NCBI RefSeq assembly: GCF_000720635.1
Contig: NZ_JOCF01000089.1
Coordinates: forward strand, 1-27,109
Length of the DNA: 27,109 nt
Direction: 5' to 3'
Source: Streptomyces sp. NRRL WC-3742
Lineage (GTDB): Bacteria; Actinomycetota; Actinomycetes; Streptomycetales; Streptomycetaceae
The notes under the pieces were generated by a model. The model was not told the origin of the DNA and did not search any database. It saw nothing but the letters and a program-made list of their open reading frames with translations. Every line of letters starts with the position of its first letter. The stretch's first letter is position 1. Below, piece after piece: positions 8,085-16,223 of the stretch. Both the position numbers and the translations under genes were made by a program.

Positions 8085-8846
8085 ATGGACACCACTACTG
8101 CGCGCCCGTTGGACGGCCGTACGGCCCTGGTCACCGGCGCCGCCTCCGGCATCGGCCGGGCCTGCGCCGAGGCCCTCGCGGAGGCCGGCGCCCGGGTCTA
8201 CGTCGTCGACCTCGCCGCCGACCCCGCCCGGGAGGTCGCCGAGCGGATCGGCGGGCAGGCGATCGTCACCGACCTCGCCGACCCGGCGGCCGTGGACGCC
8301 CTGCCGGACGACGCCGACATCGTCGTCAACAACGCCGGACTGCAGCACGTCGCCCCCGTCCACGAGTTCCCGCCCGAGCGGTTCGTCCTCATCCAGCGCG
8401 TCATGGTCGAGGCCCCCTTCCGCATCCTGCGCCGCACCCTGCCGCACATGTACGCCCAGGGGTGGGGCCGCGTCGTCAACATCTCCTCCGTCCACGGACT
8501 GCGCGCCAGCGCCTTCAAGTCCGCGTACGTCACCGCCAAGCACGCCCTCGAGGGCCTCAGCAAGACCGTCGCCCTCGAAGGCGCCCCCCACGGCGTCACC
8601 AGCAACTGCATCAACCCCGGCTACGTCCGCACCCCCCTCGTCGAGAAGCAGATCGCGGCCCAGGCCCTCACCCACGGCATCCCCGAGGACGAGGTCGTCG
8701 AACGCATCATGCTCGACCGCCCCGCCATGAAGCGCCTCATCGAACCCGCCGAAGTCGCCGCCCTCGCCCTCTACCTCTGCACCCCCGCCGCCTCCTACCT
8801 CACCGGCGCCAGCCTCCCCCTCGACGGCGCCTGGACGGCTCACTGA
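8085..8846 (+). CDS. D-3-hydroxybutyrate dehydrogenase (SDR family)
   Basis: A 253-aa soluble dehydrogenase predicted to oxidise D-3-hydroxybutyrate to acetoacetate with NAD+. Classical SDR features are all present: TGAASGIG (17-24), NNAG (82-85), Ser135 in NISS, Tyr148 and Lys152 in SAYVTAKHA, and NPGYVRTP. The C-terminal block LYLCTPAASYLTGASLPLDGAWTAH carries the ending typical of bacterial 3-hydroxybutyrate dehydrogenases, which separates it from generic SDRs. The length is right for the family. The ATG has no ribosome site and sits eight bases after a -10 hexamer. The next gene is a metabolite:H+ symporter with the same promoter motif, then a regulator, which supports uptake and catabolism of hydroxybutyrate or a similar acid. 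Confidence 0.88.
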   Translation: MDTTTARPLDGRTALVTGAASGIGRACAEALAEAGARVYVVDLAADPAREVAERIGGQAIVTDLADPAAVDALPDDADIVVNNAGLQHVAPVHEFPPERFVLIQRVMVEAPFRILRRTLPHMYAQGWGRVVNISSVHGLRASAFKSAYVTAKHALEGLSKTVALEGAPHGVTSNCINPGYVRTPLVEKQIAAQALTHGIPEDEVVERIMLDRPAMKRLIEPAEVAALALYLCTPAASYLTGASLPLDGAWTAH

Positions 8847-8917
8847 CACGGGCCGTCACCGTCGGACCCGGAGTGGGGCTTGGGGACATGGGTGGGGGCG
8901 GGACTGTGTGGGTCGGG

Positions 8918-8950
8918 CACATGGGCCCCGGGGCCGGGGGTTCCTACCTT
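8918..8950 (+). promoter_or_regulatory. Promoter of the MHS transporter, shared motif
   Basis: CACATGGG (8918-8925), 15 bases, then TTCCTACC (8941-8948), as before the dehydrogenase gene. TACCTT (8945-8950) is the likely -10. Transcription would start near 8957, leaving a leader of about 30 nt that contains the ribosome site GGAAGGA (8971-8977). Confidence 0.5.
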
Positions 8951-8988
8951 GTGGCGACGTCGTCTCCGCTGGAAGGAATGTGGTGGGC

Positions 8989-10332
8989 ATGGGTGCGCCT
9001 GGGGCGCGGGGGTCACTCCCGCGAGTGGTGGCCGCGAGTCTGATCGGGACCACGATCGAGTGGTACGACTACTTCTTGTACGGAACAGCCGCAGCGCTGG
9101 TGTTCGGGAAGCTGTTCTTCCCGAACACCGACCCGCTGACGGGGACGCTGCTGTCGTTCCTCACCTATGCGATCGGGTTCGCGGCGCGGCCCGTCGGGGC
9201 GCTGGTGTTCGGGCACTTCGGGGACCGGGTGGGGCGCAAGCGGCTGCTGGTGGTGAGCCTGCTGCTGATGGGCGGGTCGACGACGGCGATCGGGCTGCTG
9301 CCGACGTACTCGTCGATCGGGGCGGCGGCGCCGGTGCTGCTGACGGCGCTGCGGCTGGTGCAGGGGTTCGCGCTCGGCGGGGAGTGGGGCGGGGCGGTAC
9401 TGCTGGTGTCGGAGCACGGGGACCGGCGGCGGCGCGGGTTCTGGGCGTCCTGGCCGCAGGGCGGGGCGCCGGCCGGGAACCTGCTGGCGGCCGGGGTGCT
9501 GTCGCTGATGACCTCGACGCTGTCGGACGAGGCGTTCCTGTCCTGGGGCTGGCGGGTGCCGTTCCTGCTGTCGGCGGTGCTGGTCGCGGTCGGGCTGTGG
9601 ATCCGGCTGGCGGTGGAGGAGTCTCCGCTGTTCCAGCAGGCGGTGGCGAACCGGCCGGCGCACGAACAGCCGCCGCTGGTCGGGGTGTTGAAGTACCACT
9701 GGCGCGAGGTGCTGGTCGCCATGGGCGCGCGGATGGCGGAGAACATCTCGTACTACGTGATGACGACCTTCGTCCTGACCTACGCCGTCAGCCACGCCCA
9801 CTTCGGCAAACAGAGCGCGCTGAACGCCGTCCTGATCGGCTCGGCGATCCAGTTCGCCCTGATCCCGCTCTTCGGCGCCCTCTCGGACCGGGTCGGCCGC
9901 AAACCCGTCTACCTGACGGGCGCGATCGGCGTCGGGGTGTGGGCGTTCGTGTTCTTCGGACTGATCGACACCCACTCGTTCACCCAGCTCGCCCTGGCCG
10001 TCACCGTCGGGCTGGTCTTCCACAGCGCCATGTACGCGCCCCAGGCGGCCTTCTTCTCCGAGCTGTTCGCGACCAGGCTGCGTTACTCCGGCGCCTCGAT
10101 CGGCGCCCAGTTCGCCTCGGTGGCCGCCGGCGCCCCCGCGCCGCTGATCGCCACCGCGCTGCTCAAGGACTACGGCAGCTCCACCCCCATCGCGGTGTAC
10201 GTGGCGATCGCGGCGGCGATCACCGTCCTGGCCGTGCTCTGCGGACGGGAGACCCGGGGTCAGGACCTCGCCGAGGTCGAGGAGCAGCAGCAGGCGGAGG
10301 GCGCGGTGGTCGGAAAGCCCGCTGTGGCCTAG
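8989..10332 (+). CDS. MHS family MFS transporter (metabolite:H+ symporter)
   Basis: A 447-aa integral membrane protein, 12 predicted helices, of the metabolite:H+ symporter branch of the major facilitator superfamily. The signature ASLIGTTIEWYDYFLYGTAAALVFGKLFFP opening helix 1 is diagnostic for MHS. GHFGDRVGRKRLL (loop 2-3) and the matching ALSDRVGRKPVYL in the second half are the classic MFS motif A. LRLVQGFALGGEWGGAVLLVSEH is also family-typical. The substrate is probably a small organic acid; hydroxybutyrate is inferred from the neighbouring dehydrogenase. The start is ATG 8989, with GGAAGGA 11 nt upstream; GTG at 8983 is equally possible (5 nt). An in-frame GTG at 8908 is unlikely because it lies upstream of the promoter -10. 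Confidence 0.9.
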   Translation: MGAPGARGSLPRVVAASLIGTTIEWYDYFLYGTAAALVFGKLFFPNTDPLTGTLLSFLTYAIGFAARPVGALVFGHFGDRVGRKRLLVVSLLLMGGSTTAIGLLPTYSSIGAAAPVLLTALRLVQGFALGGEWGGAVLLVSEHGDRRRRGFWASWPQGGAPAGNLLAAGVLSLMTSTLSDEAFLSWGWRVPFLLSAVLVAVGLWIRLAVEESPLFQQAVANRPAHEQPPLVGVLKYHWREVLVAMGARMAENISYYVMTTFVLTYAVSHAHFGKQSALNAVLIGSAIQFALIPLFGALSDRVGRKPVYLTGAIGVGVWAFVFFGLIDTHSFTQLALAVTVGLVFHSAMYAPQAAFFSELFATRLRYSGASIGAQFASVAAGAPAPLIATALLKDYGSSTPIAVYVAIAAAITVLAVLCGRETRGQDLAEVEEQQQAEGAVVGKPAVA

Positions 10333-10399
10333 GAGTTCGAGGGGCTAACATCGCGATCTCGCGCACCCGTCGGACGGACGCAGATTGGCGGCACGCACC

Positions 10400-12319
10400 A
10401 TGAACGACGAGAGTGCCGCGCCCGCGCTGCGGCGGCTGCTCGACCTGCTCGCCTCCGGCGCAGCCACCGAGGACTTCGCCGAGGTGCTGGCCGACGCCCG
10501 CCGCCGCGGTGCGCCGGCCGGCGTCCTCGCCGAGATCGACGACGCCACCTGGCAGGCCCTGCGGGTGCACCGCACCCTGCGTCAACACCGGCGGCGGGAA
10601 GCCGAGTTGACCGCGCTCTTCGACACCGCCGGGGACCTCGCCGCCTCCCGGGAGCTGGACACCGTCCTCCAGGCGATCGTGCGCCGAGCCCGGATGCTGC
10701 TCGGCACCGACACCGCCTACCTGACCCTGCCGGACGAGGCCGCCGGTGACACCTACATGCGGGTCACCGACGGCTCCGTCTCCGTCCTCTTCCAGACCCT
10801 GCGGCTCAGCCTCGGCGACGGCCTGGGCGGTCTGGTGGCGCAGACCGCCCGCCCGTACGCGACGCCCGACTACCGCACCGACGACCGGTTCCGCCACACC
10901 GGCACCATCGACGCCGGTGTGCTCGACGAGGGCCTCGTCGCGATCATCGGGGTACCGCTGCTGCTCGGCGGGCAGGTGATCGGCGTCCTGTTCGCCGCCG
11001 ACCGCTCCCCGCGCGCCTTCTCCCCCGACGAGGTCGCGCTGCTGTGCACCCTCGCCGCGCACGCCGCGATCGCGCTGGACACCGCCAAGGCCCTGGCCGA
11101 CACCCGGGCCGCCCTCGCCGAACTGAACGCCGCCAATGAGCTCGTCCGGGCGCACTCCGCCGCCGTCCAGCGCGCCGAGCAGGCGCACGACCGGCTCACC
11201 GACCTGGTGCTTCGCGGCGCCGAGGTCCCGGACGTGGCCGCCGCCGTCGCGCACCTGCTGGGCGGGGAGATCGCCGTCCTGGACGCCGAGGGCGAGCCCC
11301 TGGCCGGGCGGGCACCGGTGGCGGAACTGGCCGCCGCCGTCGCCGCCTCCCGTACCGAGGGCCGGTCCGTACGGCACGAGAACCTGTGGGTCTGCGCGGT
11401 GCTGGCCGGGCAGGACGCGCTCGGCACCCTGGTACTGCGCGGCCGCCCCGACCTCGACGACGCCGACCGGCGGCTGTTCGAGCGGGCCAGCGTGGTCACC
11501 GCCCTGCTGTTGCTGCTGCGCCGCTCGGTCGCGGAGACGGAGAACCGCGTCCGCGGCGAGCTGCTCACCGACCTGCTCACCGCCCCCGAACGCGACCCCG
11601 CCGGGCTCACCGCGCGCGGCCGCCGCCTGGGCGTCGACCTCGCCCGCCCCCACCTGGTCCTGGTCGCCGAGCCCGCGGACCGTACGGACGGCGCCGAGCG
11701 GGAGCGGCTCGCGGGCGCGGCCCGGCGCTACCTCTTCGGCTCCCGGGGCGTCGGCGCCGAGCACGGGGAGGCGGTGGTCCTGCTGGTGCCCGAGGCCGAG
11801 TACGCGGCGGGTGCCGAGGGCGCCGAGGAGACCGCCCGGCAGGCCGCCGACCGGCTCGCCCGGCTGGCCGGCTTCCCGGTGACGGTCGGCGCGGGCCGCC
11901 CCGCCGCCGGCCCGTCCGCACTGGCCGCCTCGTACGCGGAGGGTCTGCGCTGCGTGCGCGCCCTGCGGGTGCTCGGCCGCGCCGGGGAGGGCGCCTCGGC
12001 CAGGGCGCTCGGCTTCCTCGGGGTGCTGCTCGGGGACGGCCACGACGTGGACGGCTTCGTCGGCGGGGTGCTCGGCCCGCTGCTCGACTACGACGCCCGG
12101 CGGGGCACGGAGCTGGTGCGCACCCTGCGCGCGTACTTCGACTGCGGCGGCAGCCTCACCCGGGCCAAGGACGAGCTGCACGTCCACGTGAACACGGTGG
12201 TGCAGCGGCTGGACCGGGTGGAGGCGCTGCTCGGGAAGGACTGGCACGAGCCGGAGCGCTCGCTGGAGCTGCAGTTGGCGCTGCGGTTGCAGTTGCTGGG
12301 CGGTGACGGGGGCCACTGA
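10400..12319 (+). CDS. GAF / PucR-type transcriptional regulator
   Basis: A 639-aa cytoplasmic regulator. After a short helical N-terminus, about residues 65-240 form a GAF sensor domain ([26 protein letters not shown] ... [21 protein letters not shown]), followed by a coiled stretch (residues 235-275) and a middle region resembling CdaR/PucR-family effectors. The C-terminal [31 protein letters not shown] is the PucR/CdaR helix-turn-helix (HTH_30). It begins 67 bp after the transporter, so it is the likely activator or repressor of the dehydrogenase and transporter genes, probably sensing the acid or an acyl derivative through the GAF domain. The ATG at 10400 has no strong ribosome site. TAACAT (10346-10351) could be its own -10. 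Confidence 0.88.
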   Translation: MNDESAAPALRRLLDLLASGAATEDFAEVLADARRRGAPAGVLAEIDDATWQALRVHRTLRQHRRREAELTALFDTAGDLAASRELDTVLQAIVRRARMLLGTDTAYLTLPDEAAGDTYMRVTDGSVSVLFQTLRLSLGDGLGGLVAQTARPYATPDYRTDDRFRHTGTIDAGVLDEGLVAIIGVPLLLGGQVIGVLFAADRSPRAFSPDEVALLCTLAAHAAIALDTAKALADTRAALAELNAANELVRAHSAAVQRAEQAHDRLTDLVLRGAEVPDVAAAVAHLLGGEIAVLDAEGEPLAGRAPVAELAAAVAASRTEGRSVRHENLWVCAVLAGQDALGTLVLRGRPDLDDADRRLFERASVVTALLLLLRRSVAETENRVRGELLTDLLTAPERDPAGLTARGRRLGVDLARPHLVLVAEPADRTDGAERERLAGAARRYLFGSRGVGAEHGEAVVLLVPEAEYAAGAEGAEETARQAADRLARLAGFPVTVGAGRPAAGPSALAASYAEGLRCVRALRVLGRAGEGASARALGFLGVLLGDGHDVDGFVGGVLGPLLDYDARRGTELVRTLRAYFDCGGSLTRAKDELHVHVNTVVQRLDRVEALLGKDWHEPERSLELQLALRLQLLGGDGGH

Positions 12320-12397
12320 GACGGCCCGTACAGCTGCTTCGGGCCGGGGCGTACAGTGGCGAGGTTGGTCTCGAACGCCTGGCAAGGAGCAGCATCG

Positions 12398-12478
12398 GTG
12401 AGCGAGCGGAGCGAGCGAACAATGAGGAGCGGCGCGTTTCGCGAAGCGACCGCCGAGCGAAGCGAGGCGGGCGCATGA
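12398..12478 (+). CDS. 26-codon frame created at the lipB start by an insertion-like sequence
   Basis: GTG at 12398, 8 nt after a good ribosome site (AAGGAG, 12384-12389), opens a 26-aa frame beginning [12 protein letters not shown] and rich in Ser, Glu, Arg and Ala. Its TGA (12476-12478) overlaps the lipB ATG as ATGA. The ribosome site lies where lipB's own would be expected, so lipB is probably translated by coupling; GAGGCGG (12464-12470) is a weak alternative 4 nt before the lipB ATG. Whether the peptide has any function is unknown. Confidence 0.5.
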   Translation: MSERSERTMRSGAFREATAERSEAGA

Positions 12479-12483
12479 GCGAG
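12399..12483. repeat. 77-bp insertion-like element with 8-bp direct repeats at the lipB start
   Basis: TGAGCGAG occurs at 12399-12406 and again at 12476-12483, exactly 77 bp apart. Both copies follow a start codon (GTG, then ATG). Between them lie repetitive blocks (GAGCGGAGCGAGCGA near the left end, CCGAGCGAAGCGAGGCG near the right) and a small TTCGCGAA palindrome. This looks like a short non-coding element that entered the original lipB start and duplicated 8 bp. I recall similar Ser-Glu-Arg-rich starts in other Streptomyces genes but cannot verify that here. Confidence 0.5.
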
Positions 12484-13272
12484 AACGTTCGTTTTGTTCG
12501 CATGGGCATAGGCGAGCGCGCCGTCCCCTACGAGGAGGCGTGGGCGGAGCAGCAGCGGCTGCACGCACTGCGGGTCGCGGACGAGATCCCCGACACCGTG
12601 CTGCTGCTGGAGCACCAGCCCGTCTACACGATGGGCAAGCGCACCAACCCCGCCGACCTGCCGCTGGACGGCACCCCGGTGGTCGAGGTGAACCGGGGCG
12701 GCGAGATCACCTGGCACGGCCCCGGCCAGCTGGTCGGATACCCGATCATCAAGCTGCCCGACCCGATCGACGTGATCGCGTACGTGCGCCGGCTGGAGGA
12801 GTCGCTGATCCGCGCCGCCGCCGACTTCGGCATCGGGACCACCCGGATCGAGGGCCGCAGCGGGGTCTGGGTGCTCGGCGACTCCCTCCCGGACGCGGTG
12901 GTGGACCCGGCCCAGGTCGTGGACATCGGCAAGCTCACCCTGCGCATGGGCCTGCCGCTGGGCATCGACCCGCGCCTGGCCGGCCCCGAGTACGCGCCCT
13001 CCAACGCCGGGCAGCGCGGTGACGACCGCAAGCTCGCCGCGATCGGCGTGCGCGTCGCCCGCGGGGTGACGATGCACGGGTTCTCGCTCAACTGCGACCC
13101 GGACATGACCTGGTTCGACAAGATCGTGCCGTGCGGCATCCGGGACGCGGGCGTCGCCTCGATCTCCGGCGAGCTGGGGCGCGACTTCACGGTGGGCGAC
13201 GCGCTGGAGGCCGTGGAGCGGCACCTGGCGGCCGTCCTCGCCGAACTGCCGGAGCCGGCGCTCAGCCGCTGA
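12475..13272 (+). CDS. lipB: Octanoyl-ACP:protein N-octanoyltransferase
   Basis: A 265-aa cytoplasmic enzyme that transfers octanoyl from acyl carrier protein to a lysine of lipoyl domains, the first step of endogenous lipoate synthesis. Family motifs: [20 protein letters not shown] (73-92, RGG...HGPGQ), catalytic Lys186 in [10 protein letters not shown] and catalytic Cys220 in [14 protein letters not shown]. It is longer than the usual 210-240 aa because of an insert at about 134-184, between EGRSGVWV and the catalytic Lys. lipA follows after 135 bp. The ATG at 12475 is the present start; the ribosome site upstream is aligned instead to a GTG at 12398, because a 77-bp sequence separates the two. 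A TACAGT hexamer at 12352-12357 is a possible promoter -10. Confidence 0.95.
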   Translation: MSENVRFVRMGIGERAVPYEEAWAEQQRLHALRVADEIPDTVLLLEHQPVYTMGKRTNPADLPLDGTPVVEVNRGGEITWHGPGQLVGYPIIKLPDPIDVIAYVRRLEESLIRAAADFGIGTTRIEGRSGVWVLGDSLPDAVVDPAQVVDIGKLTLRMGLPLGIDPRLAGPEYAPSNAGQRGDDRKLAAIGVRVARGVTMHGFSLNCDPDMTWFDKIVPCGIRDAGVASISGELGRDFTVGDALEAVERHLAAVLAELPEPALSR

Positions 13273-13317
13273 CGTCCGCAGCCCACCGCTGGGAATCTAC
13301 TGACCGGTAGCCGTGTT

Positions 13318-13335
13318 GCCCTGCGATTGCAGGGC
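13318..13335 (+). terminator. Hairpin between lipB and lipA
   Basis: GCCCTGC-GATT-GCAGGGC is a perfect 7-bp stem with a 4-nt loop, 45 nt after the lipB stop. A second inverted repeat, GTACCC-TGG-GGGTAC (13369-13383), lies before the lipA ribosome site. There is no T-run. These may attenuate read-through or act as operators. Confidence 0.45.
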
Positions 13336-13407
13336 GACCGGCCCGGCGAAGCCCGTACAACCACAGGCGTACCCTGGGGGTACCCCGTCTAGTTCTAGGA
13401 GTCGCAC

Positions 13408-14361
13408 GTGTCCGCTGTCGCGCCCGACGGCAGGAAGCTGCTCCGCCTGGAGGTCCGCAACAGCGAGACCCCCATCGAGCGGAAGCCCGAGTGGATCAAG
13501 ACCCGCGCGAAGATGGGCCCGGAGTACAACGCCCTCCAGTCGCTGGTGAAGAAGGAGGGGCTGCACACGGTCTGCCAGGAGGCCGGCTGCCCCAACATCT
13601 TCGAGTGCTGGGAGGACCGCGAGGCGACCTTCCTCATCGGCGGTGACCAGTGCACCCGCCGCTGCGACTTCTGCCAGATCGACACCGGCAAGCCCGCCGA
13701 GTTCGACCGCGACGAGCCGCGCCGGGTCGCCGAGTCCATCGTCACCATGGACCTCAACTACGCCACCATCACCGGCGTCGCCCGCGACGACCTGGAGGAC
13801 GGCGGCGCCTGGCTGTACGCCGAGACCGTGCGCCAGGTGCACGCGATGACGGCCGAGCGCGCCGGCGGCCGTACCGGCGTCGAGCTGCTGATCCCCGACT
13901 TCAACGCGGTGCCCGAGCAGCTGGCCGAGGTCTTCTCCTCCCGGCCCGAGGTGCTGGCGCACAACGTCGAGACGGTGCCGCGCATCTTCAAGCGCATCCG
14001 CCCGGCCTTCCGCTACGAGCGCTCGCTGGACGTCATCACCCAGGCCCGCGCGGCCGGGCTGGTCACCAAGTCCAACCTGATCCTCGGCATGGGCGAGACC
14101 CGCGAGGAGGTCAGCCAGGCGCTGGCCGACCTGGTGGGCGCCGGCTGCGAGCTGATCACCATCACCCAGTACCTGCGGCCCTCGCTGCGCCACCACCCGG
14201 TGGAGCGCTGGGTGAAGCCGCACGAGTTCGTCGAGTTGCAGGAGGAGGCCGAGGAGCTCGGCTTCGCCGGCGTCATGTCGGGCCCGCTGGTGCGCTCGTC
14301 GTACCGGGCCGGGCGGCTGTACCGGCAGGCGCTGGAGCGTCGCGAGCAGGCGGCGGTCTGA
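13408..14361 (+). CDS. lipA: Lipoyl synthase (radical SAM)
   Basis: A 317-aa cytoplasmic radical SAM enzyme that inserts two sulfur atoms into protein-bound octanoyl groups, completing lipoate on pyruvate and 2-oxoglutarate dehydrogenases and the glycine cleavage system. Cys82, Cys86 and Cys89 (CTRRCDFC) bind the SAM [4Fe-4S] cluster. Cys56, Cys61 and Cys67 ([12 protein letters not shown]) bind the auxiliary cluster, whose Ser ligand lies in the C-terminal RSSYRAG. The length is normal. The GTG start is preceded 6 nt upstream by AGGAG (13397-13401). It follows lipB, whose product it modifies, and ends at a strong hairpin. Confidence 0.97.
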   Translation: MSAVAPDGRKLLRLEVRNSETPIERKPEWIKTRAKMGPEYNALQSLVKKEGLHTVCQEAGCPNIFECWEDREATFLIGGDQCTRRCDFCQIDTGKPAEFDRDEPRRVAESIVTMDLNYATITGVARDDLEDGGAWLYAETVRQVHAMTAERAGGRTGVELLIPDFNAVPEQLAEVFSSRPEVLAHNVETVPRIFKRIRPAFRYERSLDVITQARAAGLVTKSNLILGMGETREEVSQALADLVGAGCELITITQYLRPSLRHHPVERWVKPHEFVELQEEAEELGFAGVMSGPLVRSSYRAGRLYRQALERREQAAV

Positions 14362-14407
14362 GCACGGGTTGAGCGCGCCGAGGCGTCGAGGCTGATCCAG
14401 GCCATGC

Positions 14408-14435
14408 GAAGGGCGGAGCCACGGCTCCGCCCTTC
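14408..14435 (+). terminator. lipA terminator
   Basis: GAAGGGCGGAGCC-AC-GGCTCCGCCCTTC is a perfect 13-bp stem with a 2-nt loop, about 46 nt after the lipA stop, followed by GGGTTT. It is a strong intrinsic-type hairpin. Confidence 0.85.
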
Positions 14436-14461
14436 GGGTTTCACCGCGCTTTGACTGCCTG

Positions 14462-14477
14462 GTCACGGGCTGGTAAC
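14462..14477 (+). promoter_or_regulatory. GTCAC-n6-GTAAC direct repeat upstream of the small Gly-rich gene
   Basis: GTCAC (14462-14466), six bases, GTAAC (14473-14477). The spacing and half-sites resemble GlnR and MtrA boxes of actinobacteria, but only one pair is present and no GAAAC half-site follows. It lies about 95 bp before the small gene. Confidence 0.3.
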
Positions 14478-14571
14478 ACGGGGTGGGGATGGTGGACGCG
14501 TTGCCACCGTTCGATTCGTCTCAGCGATTCTTCTCAGCCACGTCACCTCAGTCACGAGGGAGCTGTACGTC

Positions 14572-14841
14572 ATGCGGATGCGGGTGCAGATCGGATCGGT
14601 CGGGTCGGGAGGGTCCGGAGGGTCGGGAGGGTCCGGAGGGCCTGGAGGGCCTGGAGGGTCCGGAGGGTCGGTCGGAGCCGTCGGGGCGGCCCTGCGTCTC
14701 GCCGAGAGCGTCCTGTTGGCGCCCGGCCAGCGGCGCGCGCGCCGCAACGCGTGGGCGGCGGTGTGCGAGAACCGGCGCCACGCGGCGGACCGGGTGCAGG
14801 CGGCGAGCGCCCCGGACACGGCCGGGCCGAACCACCGCTGA
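14572..14841 (+). CDS. Small Gly/Ser-repeat protein between lipA and the DUF4191 gene
   Basis: An 89-aa protein that I do not recognise by name. The start is supported by GAGGGAG (14556-14562), 9 nt before the ATG. Residues 11-33 are (GGS/GGP)n repeats encoded by a 9-bp tandem array. The rest is a basic, amphipathic helical tail (LRLAESVLLAPGQRRARRN, then AWAAVCENRRHAADR) with no membrane segment or signal peptide. Streptomyces genomes carry a short gene at this place between lipA and the DUF4191 gene, so I think it is real, with the Gly-Ser array a local expansion. No function can be assigned. It lies after the lipA terminator and so needs its own promoter. Confidence 0.55.
   Translation: MRMRVQIGSVGSGGSGGSGGSGGPGGPGGSGGSVGAVGAALRLAESVLLAPGQRRARRNAWAAVCENRRHAADRVQAASAPDTAGPNHR
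14602..14670 (+). repeat. 9-bp tandem array encoding GGS/GGP
   Basis: Units such as GGGTCCGGA and GGGCCTGGA are repeated in frame, giving residues 11-33 of the small Gly-rich protein. Such arrays are prone to slippage, so copy number may vary between strains. Confidence 0.8.
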
Positions 14842-14894
14842 CCAGGCACGGAGCAGGCACCCGGGTCACGGTTCGGACGAACGGGCACCCGGGC

Positions 14895-14925
14895 TTGGAT
14901 ATCCCGTGCCCGTGCCACGTACCAT
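14895..14925 (+). promoter_or_regulatory. Leaderless promoter of the DUF4191 gene
   Basis: TTGGAT (14895-14900) and TACCAT (14920-14925) are separated by 19 bp. The -10 lies seven bases before the ATG at 14933, and no ribosome site is present. This favours 14933 over the in-frame ATG at 14924, which overlaps the -10. Confidence 0.5.
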
Positions 14926-14932
14926 GAGCGTT

Positions 14933-15622
14933 ATGGCGAGGGAAACATCCGAGAACCCCGGGCGGCTCAAGCAGATCCGCCAGGCGTACAAAATGACCAA
15001 AGAGGTCGATCCGAAGATCGGCCTGATCATCGCCGGCATCGGTCTGCTGACCTTCGGCGTGTTCCTCGCCATCGGCTTCGCGATCGACCACCCGATCTAC
15101 CTGGGCATCCTCGGGTTCATCGTGGCCGTGCTGACCGTGGCGATCGTCTTCGGCCGCCGCGCCGAACGTGCCGCCTTCGGGCGCATGGAGGGCCAGCCGG
15201 GCGCCGTCGCGGCCGTGCTGAGCAACATCCGGCGCGGCTGGAGCTCCAACACCACCCCGGTCGCGGTCACCCGCAACCAGGACGCGGTCTACCGCGCGGT
15301 GGGCCGGGCGGGCATCGCGCTGATCGGCGAGGGCAACCCCAACCGGGTGCGCCAGCTGCTGGCCTCCGAGAAGAAGAAGATGGCCCGCATCGTCGGCGAC
15401 ATCCCCGTCCACGACATCGTGGTGGGCACCGGCGAGGGCGAGATCCCGCTCAAGAAGCTCCAGATCCACCTGATGCGCCTGCCGCGCGCCATCACCGCCA
15501 CCCAGGTCACCGAGACCAACGACCGGCTGCGCGCGCTGGGCGACCTGCTCTCCAAGGCGCCGATCCCCAAGGGCCCGATGCCCAAGGGCGCCCGGATGCC
15601 CAAGGGCGGCCAGGTCCGCTGA
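14933..15622 (+). CDS. DUF4191 membrane protein
   Basis: A 229-aa protein of the DUF4191 family, conserved next to lipA and glnA across actinobacteria (Rv2219 in M. tuberculosis). A basic N-terminus (RLKQIRQAYKMTKEVDPKIG) is followed by two membrane helices: IGLIIAGIGLLTFGVFLAIG and YLGILGFIVAVLTVAIVFG. A cytoplasmic domain comes next, with FGRMEGQPGAVAAVLSNIRRGW and the conserved RNQDAVYRAVGRAGIALIGEG block. It ends in a basic PKGPMPKGARMPKGG tail. The function is not known. The start at 14933 fits a leaderless -10 seven bases upstream. It converges on the RDD gene across a strong hairpin. Confidence 0.9.
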   Translation: MARETSENPGRLKQIRQAYKMTKEVDPKIGLIIAGIGLLTFGVFLAIGFAIDHPIYLGILGFIVAVLTVAIVFGRRAERAAFGRMEGQPGAVAAVLSNIRRGWSSNTTPVAVTRNQDAVYRAVGRAGIALIGEGNPNRVRQLLASEKKKMARIVGDIPVHDIVVGTGEGEIPLKKLQIHLMRLPRAITATQVTETNDRLRALGDLLSKAPIPKGPMPKGARMPKGGQVR

Positions 15623-15647
15623 CCCCTCACCCCCATCCGACTGCTAC

Positions 15648-15688
15648 GACGAAGGGCCCCGCCGAGGATCTCGGCGGGGCCCTTCGTC
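15648..15688. terminator. Bidirectional terminator between the DUF4191 and RDD genes
   Basis: An 18-bp perfect stem (15648-15665 with 15671-15688, starting GACGAAGGGCCCCGCC) with a 5-nt loop GGATC, 25 nt after the DUF4191 stop. It lies about 60 bp past the RDD stop on the other strand, so it can serve both convergent genes. Confidence 0.88.
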
Positions 15689-15749
15689 TCGTGTCCGCGA
15701 GCGGCCTATCTCCGCGAGCGGCCTACGAGCGGTCTACGTGTTGCGGGGC

Positions 15750-16217
15750 TCAGATCCGGACCTCGACGGTGCCGACGGCCTTGTCGTGCAGACCGCGGGT
15801 GTCGCGGTCCCAGACCAGCGGCGGGACGACCAGGCAGAGCAGCACGGTGCGCAGCAGCACCTGCGGGATGGTCGCGCGCTGCCCGTCCAGCCGGACGACC
15901 CGCAGGCCGAACAGCCGCTTGCCGACGGTCGTGCCGACCGTGGAGAGCAGGACGGCGGTGACGACGAAGAACAGCGGGGTGGTCCACAGGTTGGCGTGGC
16001 CCGCGTCGCCCTTGGCGATCAGGCCGTACGAGATCATCGAGACCAGCCAGCCGTCGACGACCAGCGCACCGATCCTGCGGCCCGGTCCGGCGACGGAGCC
16101 GGGGCCCTCCTTCGGCAGGCCGAGGCGCTCGCCCCGGTGACCGAAGTCGGCGCCCATCTTCTCGGCGGCGGCTTTGGGGCCGTCGATCCACGATCCCAAC
16201 GCTTCTCTGGTGTCCAC
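15750..16217 (-). CDS. RDD family membrane protein
   Basis: A 155-aa membrane protein of the RDD family, the neighbour of glnA in actinobacteria (Rv2219A position in M. tuberculosis). The N-terminal ~50 residues are soluble (ALGSWIDGPKAAAEKMGADFG). The hallmark GRRIGALVVDGWLVSMI holds the conserved Arg and Asp of helix 1, GTTVGKRLFGLRVVRLDG is the second RDD signature, and VWDRDTRGLHDKAVGT is the third. Three membrane segments are visible. RDD proteins are poorly characterised; some are linked to ion transport. The start is GTG with TAGTGT six bases upstream and no ribosome site, so it is probably leaderless. It is divergent from glnA with a 343-bp shared regulatory gap. Confidence 0.9.
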   Translation of the reverse strand: MDTREALGSWIDGPKAAAEKMGADFGHRGERLGLPKEGPGSVAGPGRRIGALVVDGWLVSMISYGLIAKGDAGHANLWTTPLFFVVTAVLLSTVGTTVGKRLFGLRVVRLDGQRATIPQVLLRTVLLCLVVPPLVWDRDTRGLHDKAVGTVEVRI

Positions 16218-16223
16218 GAATCC

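Noticed and set aside
8908..8988. N-terminal extension of the MHS transporter from GTG 8908
   Set aside because: It starts upstream of the shared promoter -10 (8945-8950) and has no ribosome site, whereas GGAAGGA precedes 8983/8989.
10220..12568. 782-codon open frame on the minus strand opposite the GAF/PucR regulator
   Set aside because: It is an antisense shadow. The plus-strand frame has GAF and HTH motifs and the minus frame has none.
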